Shown here one piece after another: positions 18,651 through 27,282 of a DNA stretch of 64,000 nt. The translations under genes and the position numbers were made by a program. Source of the DNA: Burkholderiaceae bacterium (GTDB lineage: Bacteria > Pseudomonadota > Gammaproteobacteria > Burkholderiales > Burkholderiaceae_C); NCBI GenBank assembly GCA_024235855.1, contig JACKLN010000009.1, positions 1 to 64,000 on the forward strand, in the 5' to 3' direction. The notes beneath the pieces were generated by a model that was given only the letters and a program-made list of their open reading frames with translations, did no database searches and was not told the origin of the DNA. Position 1 is the stretch's first letter; each line of letters begins with the position of its first letter.

Positions 18651-18732
18651 CTCGGGTGGAGTGCCGGCGTCAGCCAGCCCTCGGATCGGGGCAGAAGCCC
18701 CGAGTGTGCATCGAACCGCCTGGTCGCGCCAG

Positions 18733-19185
18733 TCAGTCCGCCAGCGGGGTGACCGCCACCGTCACGTCGACCACGACGTCGGTGTGCGGCGCCACGGCCA
18801 CGGTGTACTCGCCCACGGCCTTCAGGGGGCCGGTGGCCAGGCGCACCTGCGACTTGGCCACCTCGAAGCCCAGCTTGCCCAGGGCCTCGGCGATGTCGGC
18901 GTTGGTGACGGAGCCGAACAGGCGGCCGTCGACACCGGCCTTCTGCGCGATGGTCACGGTCTTGCCGCTCATCTTGTCGCCCAGGGCCTGCGCGGCGGCC
19001 AGCTTCTCGGCGGCGGCCTTCTCCAGGTCGGCGCGCTTCTGCTCGAACTCCTTGATCGCGGCCTCGGTGGCGCGGCGGGCGCGCTTGGTCGGGATCAGGT
19101 AGTTGCGGGCGTAGCCGTCCTTGACCTTGACGATGTCGCCCAGGTTACCCAGGGTGCCGATCTTTTCCAGCAGGATCACTTGCAT
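18733..19185 (-). CDS. rplI: 50S ribosomal protein L9
   Basis: A 150-residue L9. The N-terminal domain carries the L9 signature (MQVILLEKIGTLGNLGDIV, then VKDGYARNYLIP). A long connecting helix (EFEQKRADLEKAAAEKLA) leads to the C-terminal 23S-binding domain (GKTVTIAQKAGVDGRLFGSV). L9 spans the L1 stalk base and helps maintain the reading frame. It begins 12 bases after rpsR in the conserved rpsF-priB-rpsR-rplI operon. Confidence 0.98.
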   Translation of the reverse strand: MQVILLEKIGTLGNLGDIVKVKDGYARNYLIPTKRARRATEAAIKEFEQKRADLEKAAAEKLAAAQALGDKMSGKTVTIAQKAGVDGRLFGSVTNADIAEALGKLGFEVAKSQVRLATGPLKAVGEYTVAVAPHTDVVVDVTVAVTPLAD

Positions 19186-19197
19186 GCCGTTCTCCTC

Positions 19198-19488
19198 TTA
19201 GACCTTGTGCTGGTCGCTGTAGGGCAGCAGGGCCAGGAAGCGCGCGCGCTTGATGGCGGTGGTCAGCTGGCGCTGGTAGATCGCGCGCGTGCCCGTCAGG
19301 CGCGCCGGCGTGATCTTGCCGTTGTCGCCGATGAAGTCACGCAGCACGTCGATCTCCTTGTAGTCGATCTCTTCGACGCCGGCGACGGTGAAGCGGCAGA
19401 AGCGCTTGCGGCGGAACAGCAGCGACTGGCTGTTGCGCTTGGGCTTCTTGTCCTTGCCAAAACGGCCTTTGCCACGGGGGGGTGCCAT
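19198..19488 (-). CDS. rpsR: 30S ribosomal protein S18
   Basis: A 96-residue S18 with a lysine/arginine-rich N-terminal extension of about 25 residues typical of Burkholderiales. The conserved core follows (RFCRFTVAGVEEIDYKEIDV, RLTGTRAIYQRQLTTAIKRA, RFLALLPYSDQH). S18 binds with S6 on the 30S platform. It lies between priB (51-base gap) and rplI (12-base gap). Confidence 0.98.
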   Translation of the reverse strand: MAPPRGKGRFGKDKKPKRNSQSLLFRRKRFCRFTVAGVEEIDYKEIDVLRDFIGDNGKITPARLTGTRAIYQRQLTTAIKRARFLALLPYSDQHKV

Positions 19489-19539
19489 TGGGTATCTCCT
19501 GAAAATGGATCCGGATCGGAATTCGATGGGGTGAACAGG

Positions 19540-19839
19540 TCAGACGGCGTCGTCTGCAGGTTCGACCTCGGTCACGTGGAACAGCCAGCCGCGCCCGTTG
19601 CGGGCCGATGCCAGGAAGCCGGCGAACCGGGCTTGCCTGCCCAGCGGCATCGCCGCCAGGACCGCGGTGACCTCCCCCACCGCCTGCGCCTTCATCTCCA
19701 GGGAGAGCTGGCGCGGGTGGCCGGCCTGTTCGACCGTGGACTGGTGCTGGATCAGCAGGTCCAGGGCGGGCAGCCCGGCGGGGGTGAACCGCGGTGCGCC
19801 CCGCTGCAGCAGCGAACCCGACAACAGCAGCCGGTTCAC
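19540..19839 (-). CDS. priB: Primosomal replication protein N (PriB)
   Basis: A 99-residue single OB-fold protein starting at GTG 19839. It has the PriB layout: MNRLLLSGSLLQRGAPRFTP, then LPALDLLIQHQSTVEQAG, then QLSLEMKAQAVGEVTAVLA and GFLASARNGRGWLFHVTEVE. PriB binds single-stranded DNA and PriA to restart stalled forks. Its place between rpsF and rpsR is diagnostic. The GTG start and moderate spacing suggest lower expression than the ribosomal genes around it. Confidence 0.94.
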   Translation of the reverse strand: MNRLLLSGSLLQRGAPRFTPAGLPALDLLIQHQSTVEQAGHPRQLSLEMKAQAVGEVTAVLAAMPLGRQARFAGFLASARNGRGWLFHVTEVEPADDAV

Positions 19840-19867
19840 GTGCGTGCGGCAGGCGCGGTCGCCGTCC

Positions 19868-20236
19868 TCAGGCCGCGGCCTCCTGCTGGCTGGCGGCCTT
19901 GCGGGCCTCCTCGCGCTCGACGGCCTTCATCATCACCGACGGGGCCGTCTCGGCCTTCTTGCGGGCGATGGTCATGTGGCGCAGCACGGCGTCGTTGAAG
20001 CGGAAGCCGGTCTCGAGCTCGGCAAGGGTTTCCTTGCTGCACTCGATGTTCAGGCACAGGTAGTGCGCCTTGGCCAGCTTCTGGATCATGTAGGCCAGCT
20101 GGCGCCGACCCCAGTCCTCGACACGGTGCACCGAGCCGCCGGCGGCGGTGACGATGCCCTTGTAACGCTCCAGCATGGCCGGAACCTGTTCGCTCTGATC
20201 CGGATGGATCAGCAGAACGATCTCGTAATGACGCAT
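19868..20236 (-). CDS. rpsF: 30S ribosomal protein S6
   Basis: A 122-residue S6 starting MRHYEIVLLIHPDQSEQVPA at ATG 20236, with an AAGGAG site 7 bases upstream. The conserved middle reads GGSVHRVEDWGRRQLAYMIQ and the end is an acidic, Ala/Gln-rich tail. S6 pairs with S18 on the 30S platform. A longer frame in the same phase extends upstream through the symporter gene and is a shadow. First gene of rpsF-priB-rpsR-rplI. Confidence 0.98.
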   Translation of the reverse strand: MRHYEIVLLIHPDQSEQVPAMLERYKGIVTAAGGSVHRVEDWGRRQLAYMIQKLAKAHYLCLNIECSKETLAELETGFRFNDAVLRHMTIARKKAETAPSVMMKAVEREEARKAASQQEAAA

Positions 20237-20330
20237 GAACACTCCTTGTGGATTCCGGCCGGCCAGGATGGCCTGCGCGGGGAAGCCGCCCCGGTGCGTC
20301 GGCATGGGTGCGGCAAGGGGAAAGCCCGCG

Positions 20331-20339
20331 ATCATAGCA
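20331..20339 (-). promoter_or_regulatory. Extended -10 promoter of the rpsF operon
   Basis: On the minus strand TGC-TATGAT forms an extended -10 element about 95 bases upstream of rpsF. The -35 region is weak, as usual for extended -10 promoters. Confidence 0.5.
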
Positions 20340-20391
20340 CGGGCAGGCTGTGGCACCTGCCACCCGGCCCGCCAGGGCGGCCCGGGGCCTG

Positions 20392-22503
20392 TCAGCGCGC
20401 CAGGCCGTCCAGGTTGGGGTAGCGCACGTGCTCCACCAGCGCCTGCACCTCGGGCCGCGGCGGCGGCGTCAGCAGACTGACGACGAGGATGACGGCGAAA
20501 CCCAGGGGCACACCGAAGACCCCGGCGGCGATCGGCTGGATGCCCCACCAGAGCTCTACCGGCGACGTGATGCCGAAGACGCCCCGCAGCCACGGGTGCG
20601 TCACGGCCATGTAGTAGAAGGTGATGCCCAGGCCCGCGACCATGCCGCAGATGGCACCCCACTTGCTGGCGCGCTTCCAGAAGATGCCCAGCGTCAGCGC
20701 CGGGAAGAACGCGGCGGCGGCGAACGAGAACGCCGCCGACACCAGGAACAGGATGTCCGCAGGCCGCTGGGCCGCCACGGACGCCGCGGCCACCGCCACC
20801 ACCAGCAGCAGCGCCTTGGAGATGGCGACCCGGCGCGCGGTGGACGCGTTGGGGTCGATCATCTTGTAGTACATGTCGTGCGACAGCGCGTTGGCGATGG
20901 TCAGCAGCAGGCCGTCTGCGGTGGACAGCGCCGCCGCCAGGCCGCCGGCGGCCACCATGCCCGAGACCACGTAGGGCAGCCCGGCGATGGCCGGCGTGGC
21001 CAGCACGATGATGTCGCCGCCGATCTTCATCTCGCCGAGCTGCAGGATGCCGTCCTTGTTGATGTCGGTCACCGTCAGCAGTGCCGGATCCACGCGGTGC
21101 CAGTCGGCGATCCATTGCGGCAGCTGGTCGAACGGCGTGCCCACCACGAGGCTGAACATCTCGTACTTCACCAGTACGGCCAGCGCCGGCGCAGTGACGT
21201 AGAGCATGAAGATGAAGAACAGCGACCAGGTGACCGACTCGCGCGCCTGCTTCACCGACGGCGTGGTGTAGTAGCGCATCAGGATGTGCGGCAGCGCCGC
21301 CGTGCCCAGCATCAGGCAGAACACCAGGGCCAGGAAATTGCGCCGGGAGACGTCGAACGCCGCCTGCTCCTGCGGCGTGCCGTCCGGGTCGCCGGCGAAC
21401 TGCTGCGCATGCCGCGGCATGCCAGCCAGCGGGCGGGCGCGCGATTCGGCGGTGGCGCGGGCTGCAGACCAGGCCTCCGCAGCCTCGGTCTCGTTGCCGG
21501 GCAGGCGCGACAACGCGCGTTCCGCGGCCTGGATCTGCGCCACTGGCGCGTTCTCGGCCTTCAGCGCCGCCAGCTCGGCCTCCGCGGTGCTGCGCGCGGC
21601 GGTCAGCGCGGCGGGCACGTCTTGCAGCCGCCGGGCGTAGTCGTCGGCCTGCGCCTGGTACAGCGCGATCACCTCGCGTTCCTTCGGGTCGTCCAGCAGC
21701 TTCTGCTCCAGCGCCGTGACCTTCTGCAGCTGCGCGCCGTAGACCACCTGCGGCACCGGCACGCCGGTCTGCTTCACCGACAGCCAGACCACCGGGATCA
21801 TGTAGGCGATGATGAGGATGATGTACTGCGCCACCTGCGTCCACGTGACGGCACGCATGCCGCCGAGGAAGGAGCACACCAGGATGCCGCCCAGGCCGAC
21901 GAAGACGCCGATCGTGAACTCCAGCCCCGTCAGTCGGGCGGTGATGACCCCCACGCCGAGGATCTGCGCCACCACGTAGGTGAAGGAGCAGAGGATGGCG
22001 GCGAAGATGCCGATGAAGCGCGCGGTGTTGCCCTCGTAGCGCGCGCCCAGGAAATCGGGGATCGTGAACTGGCCGAACTTGCGCAGGTAGGGTGCGAGGA
22101 ACAGCGCCACCAGCACGTAGCCGCCGGTCCAGCCCATGATGAAGGCGAGCCCGCCGTAACCGGTCAGGTACAAGGTGCCGGCCATGCCGATGAAGGAGGC
22201 GGCGCTCATCCAGTCGGCCCCGGTGGCCATGCCGTTGTAGATCGCCGGCACGCGGCGGCCGGCCACGTAGTACTCCGACGCGTCGGAGGTGCGGCTCATG
22301 ACGCCGATCCCGGCGTACAGCGCCACGGTGGCGAGCAGGAAGATCAGGCCGATCCAGGTGCGCGGCAGGCCCAGCACCTCCAGCACCGCGAGCACGATGA
22401 CGAAGGCGATGAAGCCCCCGGTGTACCAGCCGTAGACGCGGTTGAGCTGGGCCTTGAAGGCGCGGTTGGCGGCCGCTGCGGAGCCGGTGGCGGGGCGGCT
22501 CAT
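20392..22503 (-). CDS. Sodium:solute symporter, VC_2705 family (cation/acetate symporter type)
   Basis: A 703-residue member of the sodium:solute symporter family, related to acetate permease ActP. SSS motifs include YVAGRRVPAIYNGMATGADW, SAASFIGMAGTLYLTGY and FLGARYEGNTARFIG, with about 13 membrane segments. Compared with ActP (about 550 residues) it carries an extra soluble stretch of about 130 residues around 240-370. That stretch is rich in Ala/Glu/Gln/Leu helices (VTALEQKLLDDPKEREVIAL, AAERALSRLPGNETEAAEAW), as in the VC_2705 subfamily. It starts one base after the DUF4212 gene, its usual partner. Confidence 0.92.
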   Translation of the reverse strand: MSRPATGSAAAANRAFKAQLNRVYGWYTGGFIAFVIVLAVLEVLGLPRTWIGLIFLLATVALYAGIGVMSRTSDASEYYVAGRRVPAIYNGMATGADWMSAASFIGMAGTLYLTGYGGLAFIMGWTGGYVLVALFLAPYLRKFGQFTIPDFLGARYEGNTARFIGIFAAILCSFTYVVAQILGVGVITARLTGLEFTIGVFVGLGGILVCSFLGGMRAVTWTQVAQYIILIIAYMIPVVWLSVKQTGVPVPQVVYGAQLQKVTALEQKLLDDPKEREVIALYQAQADDYARRLQDVPAALTAARSTAEAELAALKAENAPVAQIQAAERALSRLPGNETEAAEAWSAARATAESRARPLAGMPRHAQQFAGDPDGTPQEQAAFDVSRRNFLALVFCLMLGTAALPHILMRYYTTPSVKQARESVTWSLFFIFMLYVTAPALAVLVKYEMFSLVVGTPFDQLPQWIADWHRVDPALLTVTDINKDGILQLGEMKIGGDIIVLATPAIAGLPYVVSGMVAAGGLAAALSTADGLLLTIANALSHDMYYKMIDPNASTARRVAISKALLLVVAVAAASVAAQRPADILFLVSAAFSFAAAAFFPALTLGIFWKRASKWGAICGMVAGLGITFYYMAVTHPWLRGVFGITSPVELWWGIQPIAAGVFGVPLGFAVILVVSLLTPPPRPEVQALVEHVRYPNLDGLAR

Positions 22504-22504
22504 C

Positions 22505-22762
22505 TCACTCGTCCTCGGCCACGCCGTGCTCTTGGTCGAGCCGGTTCATCGTGCGCGCGTAGACGCCGATGATCAGCACGTAGACCACCAGGGCCCCCTG
22601 GGCCGCAACCCAGAAGCTGAAGGGCCAGCCGAAGAAGTCGAAGCTGAGTTCGCGCGCGAAGTAGGCGACGACGAAGCTGACCACGAACCAGACGGCCATC
22701 AGCACCGTCGTCAGGCGCAGGTTGCTGCGCCAGTAGGCGCGGTGGTGTTCGCTCGCGGTCAA
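22505..22762 (-). CDS. DUF4212 protein, putative small subunit of the sodium:solute symporter
   Basis: An 85-residue membrane protein starting at TTG 22762, chosen because GAGGAGG sits 6 bases upstream and the translation begins at the DUF4212 conserved block HHRAYWRSNLRLTTVLMAVW. Two membrane helices are visible (TVLMAVWFVVSFVVAYFA and WPFSFWVAAQGALVVYVLII) with the FFGWPFSF signature. The family occurs beside VC_2705-type symporters and is named a putative small subunit; its exact role is unproven. Confidence 0.9.
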   Translation of the reverse strand: MTASEHHRAYWRSNLRLTTVLMAVWFVVSFVVAYFARELSFDFFGWPFSFWVAAQGALVVYVLIIGVYARTMNRLDQEHGVAEDE

Positions 22763-22827
22763 GGGTGTCCTCCTCGGTCGTCTTGTTGTGTCGTGCAGCC
22801 AGGTGCTCGCTCGAGGCCGTGGGGTGA

Positions 22828-23400
22828 TCAACCGGCCGGCATCGGCCCGAGCGTGCGCTGCAGCGCCGCCGCTGCGCGCGGCTCGAAGCCCTGCAGGTGA
22901 TGCACGATGCGCTCGGCTTCGTCCGGCCGGCCGCGGGCCTGGTGCACCTGGGCCAGTGCCACCCAGCCATGCGGGCTCATCGGCTGCAATGCCGTGTTCC
23001 GTTCCAGCGCCTGCGCGGCGCCGTCGTACTGCCGCTGACGCCACAGGGCCTGGCCGAGGCCGAACCAGGCGCGGTCCAGACGGGCGTCCACCTCGGTGGC
23101 GCGGGTGAAGGCGGCGATGGCGCCCGCGTCGTCACCGCGCTGCTCACGGACCCAGCCCAGGTTGAACCAGGACGCCGCGTCCACCGGAGCATCGCCGAGC
23201 AGCTGCATGTATGCCGTCTCGGCCTCGGCCAGCCGACCGGATGCGGCCAGCAGATGGGCGCGGCTGGCCTGGGCATGGCGATCGGCCGGACAACGGGCCA
23301 GCAGCCGGTCGAACAGCGCCAGCGCCGCCGCCGGACGGCCCAGCGCGAGCATCACCAAAGCCCGCCAGCGCAGCCATCGCAGCCCGAGCGCTTCCATCAT
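22828..23400 (-). CDS. TPR-repeat protein
   Basis: 190 residues from ATG 23400; a second ATG follows at once. About four tetratricopeptide hairpins are visible, for example LAEAETAYMQLLGDAPVDAA, SWFNLGWVREQRGDDAGAIA, AWFGLGQALWRQRQYDGAAQ and VALAQVHQARGRPDEAER. There is no signal peptide. Its start overlaps the stop of the small membrane protein gene by 4 bases, so the two are translated together. TPRs mediate protein contacts; no specific function can be assigned. It lies just upstream of DUF4212 and the symporter on the same strand. Confidence 0.78.
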   Translation of the reverse strand: MMEALGLRWLRWRALVMLALGRPAAALALFDRLLARCPADRHAQASRAHLLAASGRLAEAETAYMQLLGDAPVDAASWFNLGWVREQRGDDAGAIAAFTRATEVDARLDRAWFGLGQALWRQRQYDGAAQALERNTALQPMSPHGWVALAQVHQARGRPDEAERIVHHLQGFEPRAAAALQRTLGPMPAG

Positions 23401-23693
23401 CGGCACTGTTCCACGCCGATGCGCACGCACCAGCGCACCTTCTCGATCGTGACCACCACGTAGGCCAGCGCCAGCATCACGAAGGTCAGCAGGCCGACCT
23501 GCCGGTCCGACACCTGCGCCGGCGTCAACCGCCTCAAGGTGCCGGTGAACGGCCGGCCAACGACGCGCAGCAGCTGGTAGAACAGGTTGTGCTCGCGCGC
23601 CGGCCCGGCCAGCAGGTACAGCAAGCCCTGCCCGGCCAGGGCCAGCAGGGCGATGTAGAGCACGAGTTGCAGGACGTTGAGGACAGTGAGCAT
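23397..23693 (-). CDS. Small inner-membrane protein of unknown function
   Basis: 98 residues from ATG 23693. Two membrane helices are predicted, at about 5-28 (LNVLQLVLYIALLALAGQGL) and 66-83 (VGLLTFVMLALAYVVVTI). Between them is a polar, basic loop with NLFYQLLRVVGRPFTGTLRR, and the tail ends with two cysteines. It overlaps the TPR gene by 4 bases, suggesting they act together. I do not recognise a named family with confidence. Confidence 0.7.
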   Translation of the reverse strand: MLTVLNVLQLVLYIALLALAGQGLLYLLAGPAREHNLFYQLLRVVGRPFTGTLRRLTPAQVSDRQVGLLTFVMLALAYVVVTIEKVRWCVRIGVEQCR

Positions 23694-23844
23694 CGGGCCG
23701 CGGGCCCATCGGGGTGCGCCGGCCGCCATGGCCAGGGCCGCCCTCGGCACTGTTGGCCCGGCGTCTTACGGCGTTCTGACGCAGAGGGCCCGACCCCGCG
23801 TTTCCCCGGGGCCGGATTTCCCGCAGCGTGCCCGTGGGCGGTGT

Positions 23845-26265
23845 TCAGCCCTTGGCCAACCGCTGCCAGGTGTCGACCACGGTGTCCGGGTTCAGCGAGA
23901 TCGACACGATGCCTTCGGCCGCCAGCCACTCGGCGAAGTCCGCGTGGTCGCTGGGCCCCTGGCCGCAGATGCCGACGTACTTGCCGGTGGCCCGGCAGGA
24001 CGTGATGGCGCGCGAGATCAGCGCCTTGACCGCCGGGTCGCGCTCGTCGAAGTCGTGCGCCAGCTGCTCCAGCCCGCTGTCGCGGTCCAGGCCCAGCGTG
24101 AGCTGGGTCAGGTCGTTGGAGCCGATGGACATGCCGTCGAAGTGCTCCAGGAACTGCTCGGCCAGGATGGCGTTGCTGGGCACCTCGCACATCATGATCA
24201 GGCGCAGGCCGCTGTCGCCGCCCTCGGCCGCGCGCCTGAGGCCGCGCTCGGCCAGCATCTGCTTGACGCGCTCGGCCTGGCTGACCGTGCGCACGAAGGG
24301 CACCATGATCTCGACGTTGGTCAGCCCCATGTCCTGACGCACACGCTTGAGCGCCTCGCACTCCATCGCGAAGGCGTCCTGGAACTCGCCGCTGATGTAG
24401 CGGCTGGCACCGCGGAAGCCCAGCATCGGGTTCTCTTCGTCCGGCTCGTAGCGGGTGCCGCCGATCAGCTTGCGGTACTCGTTGCTCTTGAAGTCCGACA
24501 GGCGCACGATCACCGGCTTGGGCCAGAAGGCGGCGGCGATGGTGGCCACGCCCTCGGCCAGCTTGTCGACGTAGAAGGCCCGCGGCGAGGCGTGGCCGCG
24601 CGCCACCGATTCCACCGCCTTCTTCAGCTCCGGGTCGATGTTGGGGTAGTCGAGGATGGCCTTGGGGTGCACCCCGATGTTGTTGTTGATGATGAACTCG
24701 AGCCGCGCCAGGCCGACCCCGGCGTTCGGGACCTGCGCGAAGTCGAAGGCCAGCGTCGGGTTGCCGACGTTCATCATGATCTTGATCGGGCAGTACGGCA
24801 TCTCGCCTCGCCGCACCTCGGTGACCTCGGTCTCCAGCAGGCCGTCGAAGACATAGCCGGTGTCGCCCTCGGAGCAGGCCACGGTGACCAGCGCGCCGTC
24901 CTGCAGCGCGTCGGTGGCGTGGCCGCAGCCCACCACCGCCGGGATGCCGAGTTCGCGCGCGATGATGGCGGCGTGGCAGGTGCGGCCGCCGCGGTTGGTG
25001 ACGATGGCGCTGGCGCGCTTCATCACCGGCTCCCAGTTGGGGTCGGTCATGTCGGCCACCAGCACGTCCCCGGGCTGCACCTTGTCCATCTCCGCCGGGC
25101 TGTGCACGATGCGCACGGTGCCGGTGCCCACCTTCTGGCCAATGGCGCGGCCCTCGGTCAGCACGGTGCTGCGCTTGTGGGGGTCGCCCTTGAGCTTGTA
25201 GCGGTGCTCCACCTTGCCGGCGGCCTGGCTCTTCACCGTTTCCGGCCGCGCCTGCAGGATGTAGAGCTGGCCGTCCTGGCCGTCCTTGCCCCACTCGATG
25301 TCCATCGGCCGGCCATAGTGCTGCTCGATGATCAGCGCGTACTTCGCGAGCTGGATCACGTCGGCGTCGGTGATCGAGTAGCGGTTGCGCTGCTCCGGCG
25401 GCGTGTCCTCCACGTGCACCAGGCGGCCGTGGTCGGCCCGCTGGCCGGCCGACGCGAAGGTCATGCGCTGCAGCTTGCTGCCCAGGCCGCGGCGGATGAC
25501 CGGGAACTTGCCGGCCTGCAGCATCGGCTTGTGCACGTAGAACTCGTCGGGGTTCACCGCACCCTGCACCACCATCTCGCCAAGGCCATAGCTGGAGGTG
25601 ATGAAGACCACGTCGGAGAAGCCCGACTCGGTGTCGATGGTGAACATCACGCCGGCGGCGCCGAGGTCGGAGCGCACCATGCGCTGCACGCCGGCCGACA
25701 GGGCCACATCGGCATGCGCGAAACCCTTGTGCACGCGGTAGGAGATCGCGCGGTCGTTGTACAGCGACGCGAAGACCTCCTTCATCTTGTGCAGGATGTC
25801 GTCGATGCCCTCCACGTTGAGGAAGGTTTCCTGCTGGCCGGCGAACGAGGCATCGGGCAGGTCCTCGGCGGTGGCCGACGAGCGCACGGCGAAGGTGGCG
25901 CCCGGGTGGTCGGCCGTCAGGCGCACGAACTCCTCGCGCACCGCCTGCTCCAGCGCCGCCGGGAACGGCGTGTCCACCACCCACTGGCGGATCTGTGCGC
26001 CGGCCTCGGTGAGCGCTCGCACGTCGTCCACGTCCAGCTTCGTCAGCAGGGCGTCGATGCGCTCGGTGAGGCCCCCTTCGCGCAGGAACTCGCGGAAGGC
26101 GTGCGCAGTGGTGGCGAAGCCGCCCGGCACCTGCACGCCGGCGTGGGCCAGCTGGCTGATCATCTCGCCGAGGCTGGCGTTCTTGCCGCCCACCACCTCG
26201 ACGTCGGTCATCCTCAGTTGTTCGAACGGAACGACCAGGGCGGTCGCCAGGGAGGCCTGAGACAT
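23845..26265 (-). CDS. ppsA: Phosphoenolpyruvate synthase
   Basis: An 806-residue PEP synthase, converting pyruvate and ATP to PEP, AMP and phosphate for gluconeogenesis. The N-terminal ATP-grasp domain (VVGGKNASLGEMISQLA, FAVRSSATAEDLPDASFAGQ) is followed by the swivelling phosphohistidine domain, with His in GGRTCHAAIIARELGIP, and a PEP/pyruvate-binding barrel (GSNDLTQLTLGLDRDSG, ending in the catalytic-cysteine region GICGQGPSDH). A GGAG site precedes ATG 26265. It is divergent from its regulator ppsR across 192 bases. Its gene faces no operon partner downstream. Confidence 0.97.
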   Translation of the reverse strand: MSQASLATALVVPFEQLRMTDVEVVGGKNASLGEMISQLAHAGVQVPGGFATTAHAFREFLREGGLTERIDALLTKLDVDDVRALTEAGAQIRQWVVDTPFPAALEQAVREEFVRLTADHPGATFAVRSSATAEDLPDASFAGQQETFLNVEGIDDILHKMKEVFASLYNDRAISYRVHKGFAHADVALSAGVQRMVRSDLGAAGVMFTIDTESGFSDVVFITSSYGLGEMVVQGAVNPDEFYVHKPMLQAGKFPVIRRGLGSKLQRMTFASAGQRADHGRLVHVEDTPPEQRNRYSITDADVIQLAKYALIIEQHYGRPMDIEWGKDGQDGQLYILQARPETVKSQAAGKVEHRYKLKGDPHKRSTVLTEGRAIGQKVGTGTVRIVHSPAEMDKVQPGDVLVADMTDPNWEPVMKRASAIVTNRGGRTCHAAIIARELGIPAVVGCGHATDALQDGALVTVACSEGDTGYVFDGLLETEVTEVRRGEMPYCPIKIMMNVGNPTLAFDFAQVPNAGVGLARLEFIINNNIGVHPKAILDYPNIDPELKKAVESVARGHASPRAFYVDKLAEGVATIAAAFWPKPVIVRLSDFKSNEYRKLIGGTRYEPDEENPMLGFRGASRYISGEFQDAFAMECEALKRVRQDMGLTNVEIMVPFVRTVSQAERVKQMLAERGLRRAAEGGDSGLRLIMMCEVPSNAILAEQFLEHFDGMSIGSNDLTQLTLGLDRDSGLEQLAHDFDERDPAVKALISRAITSCRATGKYVGICGQGPSDHADFAEWLAAEGIVSISLNPDTVVDTWQRLAKG

Positions 26266-26457
26266 GGGAAAACTCCGTGATGTGAAAAAACGGGGGCTCC
26301 CGCGTCCCGGGGCGAACCAGCGACGGCAGCACTTGGTGATTCTGCTTGTCGGCTGCGGCGGTTCACGGCGGGGATCGACGCGTGCATGGCCGCAAGGATA
26401 ACGCCGGACGGCGCCCTATCATCGGCCGATCTCACGCCGACGAAGGCTGACCGCGCC

Positions 26458-27282
26458 ATGCCCCATCGCACCGTGTTCTTTGTCTCGGACGGCACCGGCA
26501 TCACCGCCGAGACCTTCGGCAACTCCATCCTCGCCCAGTTCCCGACCCAGCCGCGGCACGTGCGCCGGCCCTTCATCGACAGCATCGAGAAGGCGCGCCA
26601 GGTGGTCGACGAGATCAACCGCACCTTCGAGCGCGAGGGCAAGCGGCCCATCGTCTTCGCCACCCTGGTCAACGAGGCAGTGCGCGACACGCTCCAGGCC
26701 GACGACTGCAAGGGCCTGGTGATGGACATGTTCCGCACCTTCGTCGAGCCGCTGGAGGCCGAGTTCGGCGTCAAGAGCAACCACCGCGTCGGCCGCTTCT
26801 CCGACGTCAGCAAGAGCCACGAGTACACCGAGCGCATCGAGGCCATCAACTTCGCGCTGGCGCACGACGACGGGCAGAGCGCCCGCAACCTGGACATCGC
26901 CGACGTGATCCTGGTCGGCGTCAGCCGCAGCGGCAAGACGCCCACCAGCCTCTACCTGGCGATGCAGCACGGCATCAAGGCGGCCAACTACCCGCTGATC
27001 CCCGAGGACTTCGAGCGCAACGAACTGCCTTCGTCGCTGGCACCGTACAAGCCCAAGTGCTTCGGGCTGACCATCGACCCGGCACGGCTGGCGCAGATCC
27101 GCCACGAGCGGCGGCCCGGCAGCCGCTATGCGGCGCTGGAGAACTGCCGGCAGGAGGTGCGTGATGCGGAGGCGATGATGCGCCGCGCCGGCATCCCCTG
27201 GCTGAGTTCGACGCACAAGTCGATCGAGGAGATCGCCACCACCATCCTGCGCGACATCCAGCCGGAGCGGCTGGTCTACTGA
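26458..27282 (+). CDS. ppsR: PEP synthase regulatory protein (bifunctional kinase / pyrophosphorylase)
   Basis: 274 residues from ATG 26458. The in-frame extension to 26386 lacks conservation features and is not used. It begins with the DUF299 block PHRTVFFVSDGTGITAETFG and has the P-loop GVSRSGKTPTSLYLA. The family inactivates PEP synthase by ADP-dependent threonine phosphorylation and reactivates it by Pi-dependent dephosphorylation. Divergent pairing with ppsA supports the role. Its stop overlaps the convergent RNA methyltransferase gene by 7 bases. Confidence 0.95.
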   Translation: MPHRTVFFVSDGTGITAETFGNSILAQFPTQPRHVRRPFIDSIEKARQVVDEINRTFEREGKRPIVFATLVNEAVRDTLQADDCKGLVMDMFRTFVEPLEAEFGVKSNHRVGRFSDVSKSHEYTERIEAINFALAHDDGQSARNLDIADVILVGVSRSGKTPTSLYLAMQHGIKAANYPLIPEDFERNELPSSLAPYKPKCFGLTIDPARLAQIRHERRPGSRYAALENCRQEVRDAEAMMRRAGIPWLSSTHKSIEEIATTILRDIQPERLVY

